From Nematostella vectensis (lineage: Eukaryota > Cnidaria > Anthozoa > Actiniaria > Edwardsiidae): DNA of 64,000 nucleotides. The first letter of the stretch is position 1; the number at the start of each line of letters is the position of its first letter. This document shows positions 1-9,704 of the stretch, one piece after another. The stretch spans positions 2,463,001 through 2,527,000 of the forward strand of contig NC_064042.1 of NCBI RefSeq assembly GCF_932526225.1, read 5' to 3'. Position numbers and translations under genes: made by a program. Under the pieces are notes generated by a model, which did no database searches, was not told the origin of the DNA, and saw only the letters and a list, made by a program, of their open reading frames with translations.

Positions 1-555
1 AAATATATCAATGCACTAATGAAACCTTTTTATGTCAACGCGAGTGGGAAACCTTTTCTTTTTTGTGCTTTTCCTAAACTAAGCAGGTATTTATGAAAGC
101 AAAATTACAAAGTGCGAAATAGACTAACTTGATAGACTCTTTTTCCAAACTTAATAATAAAATATACTTCTCATAAATGCGATTGACGCAAACACCTACT
201 CACAGACATTCAAGAAATTGGAAAATAACAAGTGAAATCGAAATTTTATCTATGAAAAGAAATAGAATTCTGGATCCCCCCAAATTTTTTTTTTAATTTC
301 CTTTTCTGATTTAAGGTAAAAATGCAATTGACGCAAACGCCGACTGCTTGTTGATCGAATTTTTTTTAATTTAGAGTTGTTTGCTTTCCTTTGGAGAATA
401 GTCTTTTTCTACTTTTATTATTCTTTTTCTTGGTTTTAGAATGTTTTGGTAGTTTGTAGGAGCGTCATCAGGAGGAAATGTTGAATAAAGAAACTAAAGA
501 TACTAACAAACAGCAAATATTTTATTTCATTTTTCACATACAAGAATAAGGAAAT

Positions 556-557
<2 letters not shown>

Positions 558-626
<69 letters not shown>
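558..626. repeat. (TA)n microsatellite
   Basis: Uninterrupted alternating TA of about 70 bases, directly followed by a palindrome. Length is likely polymorphic. Confidence 0.95.
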
Positions 627-628
<2 letters not shown>

Positions 629-631
<3 letters not shown>

Positions 632-685
632 GTTGGTTTGAGAAAAATACAAACTACATAGGTTTGTATTTTTTCAAACCAACAC
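629..685. repeat. Hairpin palindrome next to the TA tract
   Basis: Two arms of about 24 bases (GTGTTGGTTTGAG... and ...TCAAACCAACAC) are separated by a loop of under 10 bases. A TA tract followed by a compact palindrome suggests a small TIR element inserted in, or seeding, the TA repeat. No coding content. Confidence 0.75.
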
Positions 686-689
686 TATA

Positions 690-1960
690 CACCGCTCTAC
701 TTTCGAGTATTGAGCACTTTCTATGAAAACCTTCAACCATCATTTTATATATATATGTTGTATTTGTCAATACAATGGCATCTCTAACAACTATACAAAG
801 CTACATAATATTTGGATTTTGCAATCGCACCCTGTGGCGTTAGACTAAAAAACAAATAGATATTTTCAAATGTACTTTTTAAAGGTTTTGGTTTTGAATA
901 GCCTACTCTATTTAAAAGTAAACCTCAATTGAAAGTGATTGGTTTGGTCTTATTAATACGTGGAATAGTAAGAAAAGCTTCCTTTCGATTCAATTTTATT
1001 AATACGTTTTTTTTTCTGCGTACATATCGCTTTTTATTCTATCAAATACTTAATGGAACACCTGTAAGCATATCGCATGATCCTCTGAGTGGGTTCACGA
1101 AAGTTCCGAATCAAACAATAACATGACAAAAACATGACAATAACACTAAGACGATGATAGAATAGAAGAGAGGCGAGGAATTTTTCTTATGATGTTTTCC
1201 TGCGGTAGCTACAAACCTAAATTACAGAATGTACAATTTATCATTTATGAACCAACGAAAGAAAACACACAACTTCATACTTTTCATTGATGAGATCTTT
1301 ATCTTTTTTTTTTTTTTTTTTTTAATCTATGCGAGTTGTACTGGAGATGTTTCTCTCGCCGTTTCCCTTGTCGGAGCCGGTCTTGACGCATGCGCCGTAC
1401 GACTAGCCTCGTTTCCAGCTGGCGAATTGGCAATCCTGTTATGCAAGCAGCAGCAGGCGATTTTCCAGGATGTGATACGGAACCTGGAGAAAAAACACAC
1501 TTGTCTTCACAAGATTTATAGTGATATGTCTATCCGTTTTTCAATGGCAGAAAAAAACTGGAATTTTTTTTCAGTAAACTTCTCGTCCCCCCCCCCCCCC
1601 CTTCCTTCTTTTGAACTTTGTTTAAAAAAGCGACGAGAACATGTGGACTAAAATACAGAGAACAGACAAACGGTCTACTGGAAGCTCGTAAATCAAAGAA
1701 ATAACCCTTTGGAAAACGTGACCTGACTTAATGATAGTGGATAGCACGTATTTAACTAAAAATCTATAAGACTTTCTAGAAGACACTAATAAATATCCCC
1801 CTCAACCTTCAACGTTCTGAGGTAAAAAAATGGAAAAACATTTCATTTCGGATATGAAAAGACTACAGGTTCAAGACACTGGGCCATTCTTCTTGAAATT
1901 GGTTTTACCCTGTACGCGTGAATAACGCGCTTAATTTGTTTATTAAAGGATCCCCTATTG
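690..1960. other. Spacer; expected site of opsin-1 3' exon
   Basis: AT-rich, with a poly-T run near 1310 and a poly-C run near 1590. Short open frames here match no family I recognise. If the opsin ending at 1966 has a C-terminal exon it should lie here on the minus strand, but I could not identify one. Confidence 0.4.
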
Positions 1961-1961
1961 C

Positions 1962-2813
1962 TTACCTTGTGTTGAAAATCCAGTACACTATCGGATTGAA
2001 AATGGCGCTGACTTTGCCGAAGTACGAAGGAATAAGACTGCCTGCTCCTTGTGAAAGCTCCTCTCCCTTGATGCTAGAAGCAAGGCTGTAGATAGCGTAT
2101 GGCGACCAGCAAATAGCATTGACGGTGATCGCAGCAAAAACCATCTTCTGAGTCACCTTGTAGTGCTCGAGCTTGTAAGCAAACGAAGGGTTGGAAGTGA
2201 CGTTAATGTCAGTGTTATGGAAGTAGCGATAGAGTTTGTAGAAATACACGCCTGTCACTGCCATTGGAATGATGAACACCGAGGTCGTGAGAAAGACAAG
2301 GTAGCTTAACCCTTTAACGTCTTGTGTCACCCAATTCGGAGCACAGTTCGTCTTGTCACTCTGTAATGTCATGGAGCTCCAACCCACTAAGGGCGGCGTC
2401 AAGCACAAGCAGGAATAAATCCAAATCGCTCCCAGTATCTTGAACGTTTTCTATTGTTTTTCCTCTTCGATCGCTTGACCAATGTTTGCTTCGGATGATA
2501 CGTGTTGATAAATCTCGAATGTCAGAACTGCCATTGTTACAAATGCACCGGCGCTGCCTACGCTCACCAAGTAACCCGTGAAGTCACAAATAAATGTGCC
2601 TTCGTGTAAGTTGTGAGACAGCGAGGCGACGAAGGCCAAAGGGTAACTTGACAAAATCAAAATTAAGTTGCTGATGGCGGTGTTGATGAAGTACGGAGCT
2701 AACCTAAAGTGGCGATTCTCGTTGCGTTGGAAAATTAGAATAGTGACGATCTGGGATACTATTCCAAATACGAAGACGACGGCGACAAATCCGGCGAAAA
2801 CCGACCCCGTCAT
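1962..2813 (-). pseudogene. Opsin-like GPCR (opsin 1), intronless, one in-frame stop
   Basis: One frame on the minus strand encodes all seven helices of an opsin. ATG is at 2813. TM1-TM2 lead to the TM3 Cys (FICDFTGY), an ECL2 Cys in NCAPNW, TM6 CWSPY, and TM7 with the Schiff-base Lys in SYFGKVS followed by NPIVY. Counting from the TM3 Cys, the usual E/DRY reads E-I-Y, so Arg3.50 is replaced by Ile. A single TAG at 2453-2451 interrupts ICL2 (EEEKQ*KTFKILG) and the same frame continues through TM4-TM7. No intron could remove it. The frame ends in NTR-TAA, where AAG|GTAAGC also looks like a splice donor (exon end 1966), so a C-tail exon may follow at lower coordinates. The multi-exon paralogue at 11.8-16.0 kb shares its sequence pattern. 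Possibilities: pseudogene, null allele, sequencing error, or stop readthrough. Confidence 0.8.
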
Positions 2814-2819
2814 GACTGA

Positions 2820-4384
2820 GGCAAAACCGTGTTTTTGAGTCTCAAATTGGTCTCTCGGTTTTGTATGGCAGTGACATCACTCCTTTCAACTGGCCAATCA
2901 GTGTGTGGGCCATAAACACGAATAGTTCTCCGTTTCCTGTTTCGATAAAGTTTCCTTTGCCAATATGCCGGTTAAACTCATTGTGATTTTAATAACACCC
3001 TCTTTCTCGGTCAACTAACCGCTGTTTATAGTTTAAACATAAGACAAGAACAGTGGTCGCTTGTTGTTTATTTACCGTGAGGAAAATCACATATTAAAAG
3101 CTACAGCTATAAGTTTAGGTTGATTAGCGTTTTATGGTAGTATGTTTCCGAAGGATATCAAAGGAAGGAATTTATCATTTTATATCAAATTATTGAGGAT
3201 TGCTATGTTATTGCCAATAGGAACTGTAATTCAGATTTATGACGTTCAAATCCTTATTTTGCTTGAAAACATAGAAAATATAGAATCTTATAGTTGATTT
3301 AACGCCGATCTAATTGGAAAAAATAGAGTGAGATTTTTTTTGTAGAATTTGTATAATGGTAAAAGCAGTATTTTGTGAAAACATAGGTTTCCTCCGAGCA
3401 AAACTTGACTCCTTCAAACGCATTAAATCGAAACAATTACAACCATAGACACAACCCGTGCGATATCGTTTTTTGCGTGAAATTTACCGTGGAATTCACT
3501 CATCGATGAATTTCTCTATAAAATTCTATAGCCTTGAACTTTTTCCCCTTTTTTTATTATTCATCTTCAACGTACTTTTTTACAATATTTTTATTTAATC
3601 CTATTATCCTATAAAAAATCATTAATTGCATTATCGTTGTAACGTTTTAGTTACAAATCGGTGCACTTCTTTTCTTGCTGAAAAAGCCCCCATCCGAAAG
3701 TTTAAAATGACAACTTTTTGCAATTTGTTGGTACAGTTTTCCTAAATACACATCGTATACTCCTTCCGAATAAGGTTGTACTTGATACAACATGTACCGT
3801 GAGGGAGAAAAAAAAAACAGGGTAGAGGTGACCCCCCTATCCAGATTTTCGTTTTGAAAAGTCACCATCTAGATAACTGGACACCATATAATTTGATATT
3901 CGCAGCCTTAAAAAAAAAAATGCATGATCATCTTTTTTGGGGGGGGCTGGCCCTTGAATCCCACTTTCCGAGTTTTCTCGGATTTTGGAATTTACAAGAT
4001 CCCTAAACCGCAGTGCTCAATAAAGCAAACAAGCGTAAATGAAAACCTCCCCAGGTTTGGAAAGCTGGATCATGTTTATGTACATGTAAGCATTCATATG
4101 ATTTTCAGAGAGATCAGGACTCAGCCCACGTTACCCATGAACCATTGTTGGCTACGACAAATGGATTATAGAGTGCAACTTATGTTAAATGGTTGTTTGT
4201 AGTTATAAAGGTATTAACATATCGCCAAATTGAAAATGAGGAGCTTAATTTTCTTGTTCAATCCATGTATTCTGTTTTGAAATCCACGAAACAGCCACCA
4301 CAGACGACATCAGCAACAGTACAATTAAAAAAACTGCAACACCTTAAAAAATAAACTTAAAATACACCTATTTCACAAAAGGTT
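2820..4384. other. AT-rich intergenic spacer
   Basis: Upstream of opsin 1 on its 5' side, so it probably includes its promoter. No conserved coding segment or convincing RNA gene is seen; only short open frames and homopolymer runs (poly-A near 3810 and 3910). Confidence 0.4.
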
Positions 4385-4575
4385 GTCAGTGCAAATGGCG
4401 AATGGCTTATGGGTACTAATCATTCGTAAAATTAAAGGTGTTAAATAAAGTCCAGCAATGTCAAAGCCAAGCATTGGTAAACTTTAATGGATAATTGTTT
4501 CGATTTATCCATATTCTTCGAGACGCATGGTTACTTTCGGTCGTAGAACAGCCATTTGCCATTTGCACTGACTAT
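4385..4575. mobile_element. Small TIR element (MITE-like)
   Basis: GTCAGTGCAAATGGCGAATG at about 4385 is matched in inverted orientation by the sequence ending at about 4573 (one mismatch over about 23 bases). The 190-bp interior is non-coding. This fits a short non-autonomous DNA transposon; the family is unknown. Confidence 0.6.
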
Positions 4576-4972
4576 TGTAGAATAACTGTTAAACTCTTAC
4601 ATAATATTCAGACGCATTTAAACAATTCGTCGTCGTGTTTTGATATGTCTCATTAGCTCTTAAATGGTCTTTGTGTACGACGGCATTCTTGCGTTTGTAT
4701 TACGAAGATGCTAGAAGAATTCCCAAATTCTCCACCGAATTCTGCTCGAATAGGTCTCCCCGCCGGTATTTCTCAGCATCTCATCGGTTCTGATTGACAA
4801 AATTGAGGGCATGAATAGATTGTAGCGAACAACAACAAGTTTATATACTGCTGTCTTCTTTAATTTCCTGATCTGAAGACTTAGACTTAGTTGTACACTT
4901 ATTAGATAGCCCTTGATTTTTTAGTCAGTAGAAGTGCAAGGAAAGGTGTATGTATAGCCTAACTTTTTGTTA

Positions 4973-5058
4973 GTCTCCTTCGCAGCCCCCAGCGGTCGGA
5001 GTCACACAGCGCTTCCCGCCCGTAGGGGCTGCTCAGATTCCAACTACATTCCGTTCCC
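4973..5058 (+). repeat. Inverted-repeat partner 1 (about 80 bp)
   Basis: Starts GTCTCCTTCGCAGCCCC and runs through GGGGCTGCTCAGATTC. It contains its own inverted ends (GCAGCCCC/GGGGCTGC) and is repeated in opposite orientation at 10503-10577. The pair brackets the YR retrotransposon. It may be two copies of a tiny dispersed element or the ends of a larger disrupted transposon. Confidence 0.7.
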
Positions 5059-5143
5059 GCTTTTAGCCAATCAAATTTTGGGTACCATATTTCGAGAACC
5101 GTTCGCGCCATGGCAAGCAAACCAATCACGATCCGTGTATTAT

Positions 5144-5411
5144 TCCAAAATTACCGTCACCACTAGGGACGGTAATTTCAGTTAATGGAGCCGGAGCCAG
5201 GCTCAAAGGTCACTCGTAAATGATATCGTACAAGTACACGTATCATGCTACAATAGCACAGGTATTACTCAATATGTTTCACGTGAGATACCTTACTATA
5301 CACGTTCTTAATTCTTATTGGTCGCTATCTACCTATATAAAGCGCCACACCTAAAGTAAAGTCATTCGCTCTTTCGCTTCATAAGCTACGGGTACTGTAA
5401 AGAAACATTTG
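5144..5411 (+). repeat. Split direct repeat A1
   Basis: 268 bases, the same length as A2 and nearly identical. It begins with a hairpin (AAATTACCGTC...GACGGTAATTT) and ends just before the first ATG, so it holds the promoter and 5' leader. Confidence 0.92.
5316..5341 (+). promoter_or_regulatory. Retrotransposon promoter: CCAAT-like and TATA boxes
   Basis: ATTGG (inverted CCAAT) lies near 5316 and TATATAAA at 5334-5341, about 75 bases before the ATG at 5415. The same motifs recur in A2, where they could drive transcription outward. Confidence 0.6.
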
Positions 5412-5414
5412 AAT

Positions 5415-6082
5415 ATGCCTAAACGTTCGCGTTTGTCTGGAGGAGATGAGTTTTCTCGCCTTTCTACCGAGGTGCTTGGCCTGCGACTACAAGCCCTCAA
5501 CCTGCCCTCTGGTGGAACACGGCAGCAACAAATAGATCGCCTCCGGCAAGCCACTCGAGGCGGTGAGGAGGCTTCACCTTCAGCCCCGAGTGACAAAAGG
5601 GGGCGCCAAGCGCCCACCAGTCATCCGACGGATCCGACCGGTTTTTCTGAAGCCCAGCTGTCGGTAATACGGAAAACTGTGTCCGACGCTCTCGCAAGTT
5701 GGCGACCACCACAACAGGACACTCCATCACCACCAGTCGTCGCAAGCGAAGCCACTCCTGGCTCGGCGTCTCCCTTGGGTCTCGATCGCCCATTGGACGA
5801 GGCACTAGAGGGCAAGATTACTCGGGCCCCTTCCATCGCTCCGAAGACTGCCCTTCTGGTCAACACCGCCTCGCCACACACCGCTCACCGCGCATTCCTC
5901 GTAACAACGTGTGCTTCGACTTCAACCGAGTCACCGGCTGTTCCCGTCAAGCCTGCATCTACCCTCACGTTTGCCAAAAATGCGCCGACTCCCATCCCGC
6001 TCACCAGTGTCGCGCCGGAATCTCCGCAGGCCAGCGCCAAGGCAACAGAAGCCAAGCTCCGGGTCGCCCAGCTGCACAGTAA
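5415..6082 (+). pseudogene. Gag-like region of the YR element, split over two frames
   Basis: The N-terminus from ATG 5415 is basic (MPKRSRLSGG) and has a SAP-like helix-turn-helix segment (LSTEVLGLRLQALNLPSGGT) at about residues 18-40, a DNA/RNA-binding fold. It continues plausibly to about 5700. From about 5830 to 6060 the sensible protein is in another frame: VCFDFNRVTGCSRQAC, then HVCQKC and HPAHQC, a CCCH/CCHC knuckle typical of DIRS/Ngaro gag proteins. That frame ends in a stop at about 6080. The original gag therefore ran across both frames, and a single indel or a programmed shift between about 5650 and 5830 separates its halves. The first frame stays open by chance and runs into reverse transcriptase. 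Confidence 0.7.
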
Positions 6083-7679
6083 AAGAAAGGCAACGATAAG
6101 TACACCGATTAAAATAGATCTTCTAGAGCAGGAACTATCTTCCCATTCAGATCGGGAATTCGTGACTTCCCTACTTAATTCGTTACGTTTCGGTGCCCGC
6201 ATTGGTTTTGATGGCACCCAAAAGTCTCGTGTTTCACCTAATCTGATTTCAGCTCGGGTGCACCCTGAGATAATTTCAAAAAACATAGAAAAAGAGGTCA
6301 ACTTAGGTCGTATGGCAGGCCCGTTCTCCGCGCCCCCATTACCTAACTTTCAATGCCACCCAGTTGGGGTAGTGCCCAAAAAACATTCGGCCGACTGGCG
6401 CACTATTTATCATTTATCTTTCCCCGAGGGAGATAGCATTAACGATGGAATTCCTAAAGACCCTTACTCACTCCAGCACGTTAGAGTGGACGACGCTATT
6501 AGCATTCTCACCTCACTCGGCAAAGGTGCCTTTATGGCAAAAACCGACCTCAAATCGGCGTTTCGTCTAATTCCAATACACCCGAACGACTGGAATTTAC
6601 TGGGGGTCCGTTGGGAGTCTCGTTATTATGTGGATTTATATTTGCCTTTTGGTTTACGCTCGGCGCCGTTTTTATTTAATCAACTCTCCGAAGCGCTAGA
6701 GTGGGTTCTTAAACATAATTACAACGTTCGTAATGTTATTCACATATTGGATGACTTCTTCGTAGCGGAGTCATCTAAACTAGGTTGTTTAGAGAGTTTC
6801 ACAAGACTGCTTAAATTCTTTATCTCAGTGGGGGCCCCTGTTGTGGCTTCCAAAACAATCGGTCCTAGTACAACACTTGAATTCATGGGAATCGAGCTCG
6901 ATACCCTACGTATGGAGGCGCGCTTACCTTCCGATAAATTAGAACGTCTTAAAGCATCCTTGCGGGATTTCAAGCGAAAGCGTTCCGCTCGCCTCATAGA
7001 GCTTCAATCCTTAATCGGCACTTTGCAATTCGCCTGCCGCGTTGTTGTTCCGGGTAGAACTTTCCTTCAGCGCATCATAGATCTCACGCGTCGGGTAAAT
7101 CACCGATTTCATCACGTCAAATTGAGCCACGGTTTCTTTCAGGATTTAGCAATTTGGCAGCAGTTTACGGAGAACTGGAACGGCAAAGCTTTCTTCCTCG
7201 AAGAAGCAATCCGTACCAGCCCGGATATGGAACTCTATTCCGACGCTAGCGGTAGTATCGGTTTCGGCGGTTACTTCTCTGGGCGCTGGTTCCAAGGCCG
7301 ATGGCCGCCTCACCTCGCCATATCCAAAAAGACAGGCATTAGTATCGAATGGCAAGAATTATTTCCTATAGTAGTAGCCTGCTCCCTATGGCGCTCCGAG
7401 TTCTCGGGCAAGCGAATTCAGTTCTGGTGTGACAATCAATCAGTCGTTCACATTGTCAACACAGGTCACTCAAAAGCGCCCAAAATTATGTCACTTATGC
7501 GTCACTTAGTAGGCATTTCCATGGCTCACAATTTTGTTGTACGTTGTCGCTTCGTACCAGGTAATTCCAACGGCATTTCTGATGCACTTTCTCGGTTTCA
7601 GATGGCACGATTCAGAGAGCTCGCACCGGCCGCGGACCAGACCCCTTGTGTCATCCCGCCTTCGCTAATGACCCTCTAA
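5415..7679 (+). CDS. YR-retrotransposon reverse transcriptase-RNase H polyprotein
   Basis: Open frame from ATG 5415 to the stop at 7679 (the segment from about 5700 to 6090 is probably the shadow of gag). The RT begins near 6110; it has VGVVPKK, then FMAKTDLKSAFRLIPI (palm motif A), LPFGLRSAPFLF (motif B) and the catalytic HILDDFF near 6745. RNase H follows with ELYSDASGSIGFGG near 7230, SIEWQELFPIV, WCDNQSVVHI and a closing VPGNSNGISDALSR. These match the DIRS/Ngaro order. The protein copies element RNA, probably inside the nucleus in particle form. The frame overlaps the recombinase frame by 34 bases. No frame-disrupting stop lies in the RT or RNase H part, so it could be functional. Confidence 0.9.
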   Translation: MPKRSRLSGGDEFSRLSTEVLGLRLQALNLPSGGTRQQQIDRLRQATRGGEEASPSAPSDKRGRQAPTSHPTDPTGFSEAQLSVIRKTVSDALASWRPPQQDTPSPPVVASEATPGSASPLGLDRPLDEALEGKITRAPSIAPKTALLVNTASPHTAHRAFLVTTCASTSTESPAVPVKPASTLTFAKNAPTPIPLTSVAPESPQASAKATEAKLRVAQLHSKRKATISTPIKIDLLEQELSSHSDREFVTSLLNSLRFGARIGFDGTQKSRVSPNLISARVHPEIISKNIEKEVNLGRMAGPFSAPPLPNFQCHPVGVVPKKHSADWRTIYHLSFPEGDSINDGIPKDPYSLQHVRVDDAISILTSLGKGAFMAKTDLKSAFRLIPIHPNDWNLLGVRWESRYYVDLYLPFGLRSAPFLFNQLSEALEWVLKHNYNVRNVIHILDDFFVAESSKLGCLESFTRLLKFFISVGAPVVASKTIGPSTTLEFMGIELDTLRMEARLPSDKLERLKASLRDFKRKRSARLIELQSLIGTLQFACRVVVPGRTFLQRIIDLTRRVNHRFHHVKLSHGFFQDLAIWQQFTENWNGKAFFLEEAIRTSPDMELYSDASGSIGFGGYFSGRWFQGRWPPHLAISKKTGISIEWQELFPIVVACSLWRSEFSGKRIQFWCDNQSVVHIVNTGHSKAPKIMSLMRHLVGISMAHNFVVRCRFVPGNSNGISDALSRFQMARFRELAPAADQTPCVIPPSLMTL

Positions 7680-8659
7680 CGCGCGAGGTGAAACACTACG
7701 CTGATAAGGCCCTTGCTATCAACACCAAGCGCACTTATCACGCAGGCGAGAAACAGTTCATTGACTTCTGCCTCATGAATAGGCTTTTTGACAGCCACGG
7801 GGACATTCTCCCAGCTAGTGAGAGTACTCTTATCTATTTTGTTACCTTTCTCGCGCGTAGAGTAAAGCACGGTACTATTCGCACATACTTGGCGGCCGTT
7901 CGCAACATGCACATCGAAAACGGATTCCAGGACCCTATACAGGGTCGCCTAATTTTAAACAAGGTTTTGCGGGGCATTTTACGGGTGCAGGTTCAGCACA
8001 AAACAGCTCGTCAACCCGTAATTCCACAGCTCTTAAAAGCCATTCGTCCGGTTTTGCTTAGCTGGCTAAGCGCACATGATTTCCATATGATTTGGGCGGC
8101 ATTCACACTTGCCTTTTTTGTTTTTTTACGTTGTAGTGAGTTTACTTGCCCGGGCGTACGCAACTTTGACATAGTTTATAACTTATCTCCAGTCGACATA
8201 AATTTCCACCCTAACCCTTTAGCACCGCTTTACATGAAAGTCGCCATTAAGGCATCAAAAACCGACCCTTTCAGGCAAGGCACCGTTTTGACAATCGCAC
8301 GCTCCGGTTGCGACCTATGCGCCGTGTCCGCCATGCAAGAGTTTGTTCGCATCTGTGGGTACACAACAGGACCACTTTTTCGGTTTCGTTCCGGTAAATA
8401 CCTAACTCGGTCATTGGTCTCTAGCATTCTTAGAGACGCAGCACGCGCTTGCGGCCTTCCTCATAGCAGTTTAAAGGGGCACTCATTTAGAATTGGGGCG
8501 GCAAGCTGCGCTGCCGCTGCAGGCCTGCCCGACTGGCTTATCAAAGTGCTTGGTCGTTGGTCCTCTGATTGCTACCAGCTTTACGTACGTACACCACAAA
8601 ACATTTTATTAACTGCTGCACCAAAAATGGCGATAGTCCAGCCTGTCACTCTGACTTAA
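7646..8659 (+). CDS. Tyrosine recombinase of the YR retrotransposon
   Basis: Open frame of about 337 codons, ending at 8659. It carries the tyrosine recombinase residues: Arg in FLRCSEF (codon about 8129), His-x-x-Arg in GHSFRIGAA (8479-8490), LGRWSSD, and the nucleophile Tyr in CYQLYVRT (8582-8584). The enzyme would integrate a circular cDNA intermediate without a target duplication. The frame opens at a TTG; the first in-frame ATG is about 45 codons in. It overlaps the RT frame by 34 bases in a different phase, so translation may use frameshifting or reinitiation at the RT stop. The frame is intact. Confidence 0.92.
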   Translation: MCHPAFANDPLTREVKHYADKALAINTKRTYHAGEKQFIDFCLMNRLFDSHGDILPASESTLIYFVTFLARRVKHGTIRTYLAAVRNMHIENGFQDPIQGRLILNKVLRGILRVQVQHKTARQPVIPQLLKAIRPVLLSWLSAHDFHMIWAAFTLAFFVFLRCSEFTCPGVRNFDIVYNLSPVDINFHPNPLAPLYMKVAIKASKTDPFRQGTVLTIARSGCDLCAVSAMQEFVRICGYTTGPLFRFRSGKYLTRSLVSSILRDAARACGLPHSSLKGHSFRIGAASCAAAAGLPDWLIKVLGRWSSDCYQLYVRTPQNILLTAAPKMAIVQPVTLT

Positions 8660-8704
8660 GCATTGTTGTTATTGCGCTTGGGGGGATGCATTCTGCATCT
8701 TGTG

Positions 8705-9002
8705 GCGGTTAGTTCTGTCTGACGACTTCCCAAAGCGGGGTTTGTTTGCTATAAGGTGTGCTTGTGCGTTTGTGGACCAGCCAATACTCTCGTCCGATCC
8801 TTCACGCGGAGTGTAGGGGAGATGAGTGAGGCCTAAAGGTCATATGCTTACACTACAGTTGCTACGTCACGCGCTAGTCGTCACGTCACGCTAACTCGCT
8901 TTCGATCGGTCTGTCTCCCCCCATATTCTGCCATAGTCGTGCCTAGTGTATTCATTGCGTTGCAAAGCGGGCATTTCCTTTTCACGCGTAAAGCGACATT
9001 AA
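8705..9002 (+). repeat. Split direct repeat B1
   Basis: 298 bases starting GCGGTTAGTTCTGTC, nearly identical to B2. It begins about 45 bases after the recombinase stop and abuts A2 directly. Confidence 0.92.
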
Positions 9003-9270
9003 TCCAAAATTACCGTCACCACTAGGGACGGTAATTTCAGTTAATGGAGCCGGAGCCAGGCTCAAAGGTCACTCGTAAATGATATCGTACGAGTACACGT
9101 ATCATGCTACGACAGCACAGGTATTACTCAATATGTTTCACGTGAGATACCTTACTATACACGTTCTTAATTCTTATTGGTCGCTATCTACCTATATAAA
9201 GCGCCACACCTAAAGTAAAGTCATTCGCTCTTTCGCTTCATAAGCTACGGGTACTGTAAAGAAACATTTG
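9003..9270 (+). repeat. Split direct repeat A2
   Basis: 268 bases with the same hairpin start and TATA box as A1. By eye it differs from A1 at about three positions. Confidence 0.92.
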
Positions 9271-9377
9271 CCCACCCTCCCTCCCTTTTACTGACAGGTT
9301 TCTTTGTGTGTACAGGCAGTGTTAGCTTGGCGATCAACTGTAAACAAGTATTAACTTAATCATTGCTTTATTATTGT

Positions 9378-9383
9378 AATAAA
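9378..9383 (+). terminator. Poly(A) signal of the YR element
   Basis: AATAAA in the 136-base unique spacer between A2 and B2, the only region not repeated elsewhere in the element. This fits a transcript that ends before or within B2. Confidence 0.5.
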
Positions 9384-9406
9384 CCGGGGAGTATCTCCGA
9401 GAGTCT

Positions 9407-9704
9407 GCGGTTAGTTCTGTCTGACGACTTCCCCAAGCGGGGTTTGTTTGCTATAAGGTGTGCTTGTGCGTTTGTGGACCAGCCAATACTCTCGTCCGAT
9501 CCTTCACGCGGAGTGTAGGGGAGATGAGTGAGGCCTAAAGGTCATATGCTTACACTACAGTTGCTACGTCACGCGCTAGTCGTCACGTCACGCTAACTCG
9601 CTTTCGATCGGTCTGTCTCCCCCCATATTCTGCCATAGTCGTGCCTAGTGTATTCATTGCGTTGCAAAGCGGGCATTTCCTTTTCACGCGTAAAGCGACA
9701 TTAA
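9407..9704 (+). repeat. Split direct repeat B2
   Basis: 298 bases ending TAAAGCGACATTAA, the same end as B1. This defines the right boundary of the element. Confidence 0.92.

Larger units (their letters stand above)
5144..9704 (+). mobile_element. YR retrotransposon with split direct repeats (Ngaro/PAT-like)
   Basis: The order is A1 (5144-5411), ORFs, B1 (8705-9002), A2 (9003-9270), a short unique spacer, B2 (9407-9704). This A1-ORFs-B1-A2-B2 design is the known hallmark of Ngaro/PAT-type tyrosine-recombinase retrotransposons. The coding part carries a SAP-like N-terminus, a zinc-knuckle region, reverse transcriptase, RNase H and a tyrosine recombinase, and no aspartic protease or DDE integrase. 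I see no methyltransferase domain, which is closer to Ngaro than DIRS1. A1/A2 and B1/B2 differ at only a few positions by eye, so the insertion looks young. No target-site duplication is evident, as expected for recombinase-mediated insertion. Confidence 0.93.

Noticed and set aside
1229-1651. 140-codon plus-strand frame with poly-Phe and poly-Pro
   Set aside because: Built over poly-T and poly-C runs, without conserved motifs or splice signals that fit a gene.
2451-2453. Removal of the opsin-1 TAG by a short intron
   Set aside because: No GT...AG pair around the stop keeps both the frame and the TM4 sequence, and the flanking residues align with opsin 2.
5497-6301. Minus-strand frames in the retrotransposon
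   Set aside because: They are shadows of GC-richer coding DNA on the plus strand; none has a recognisable domain.
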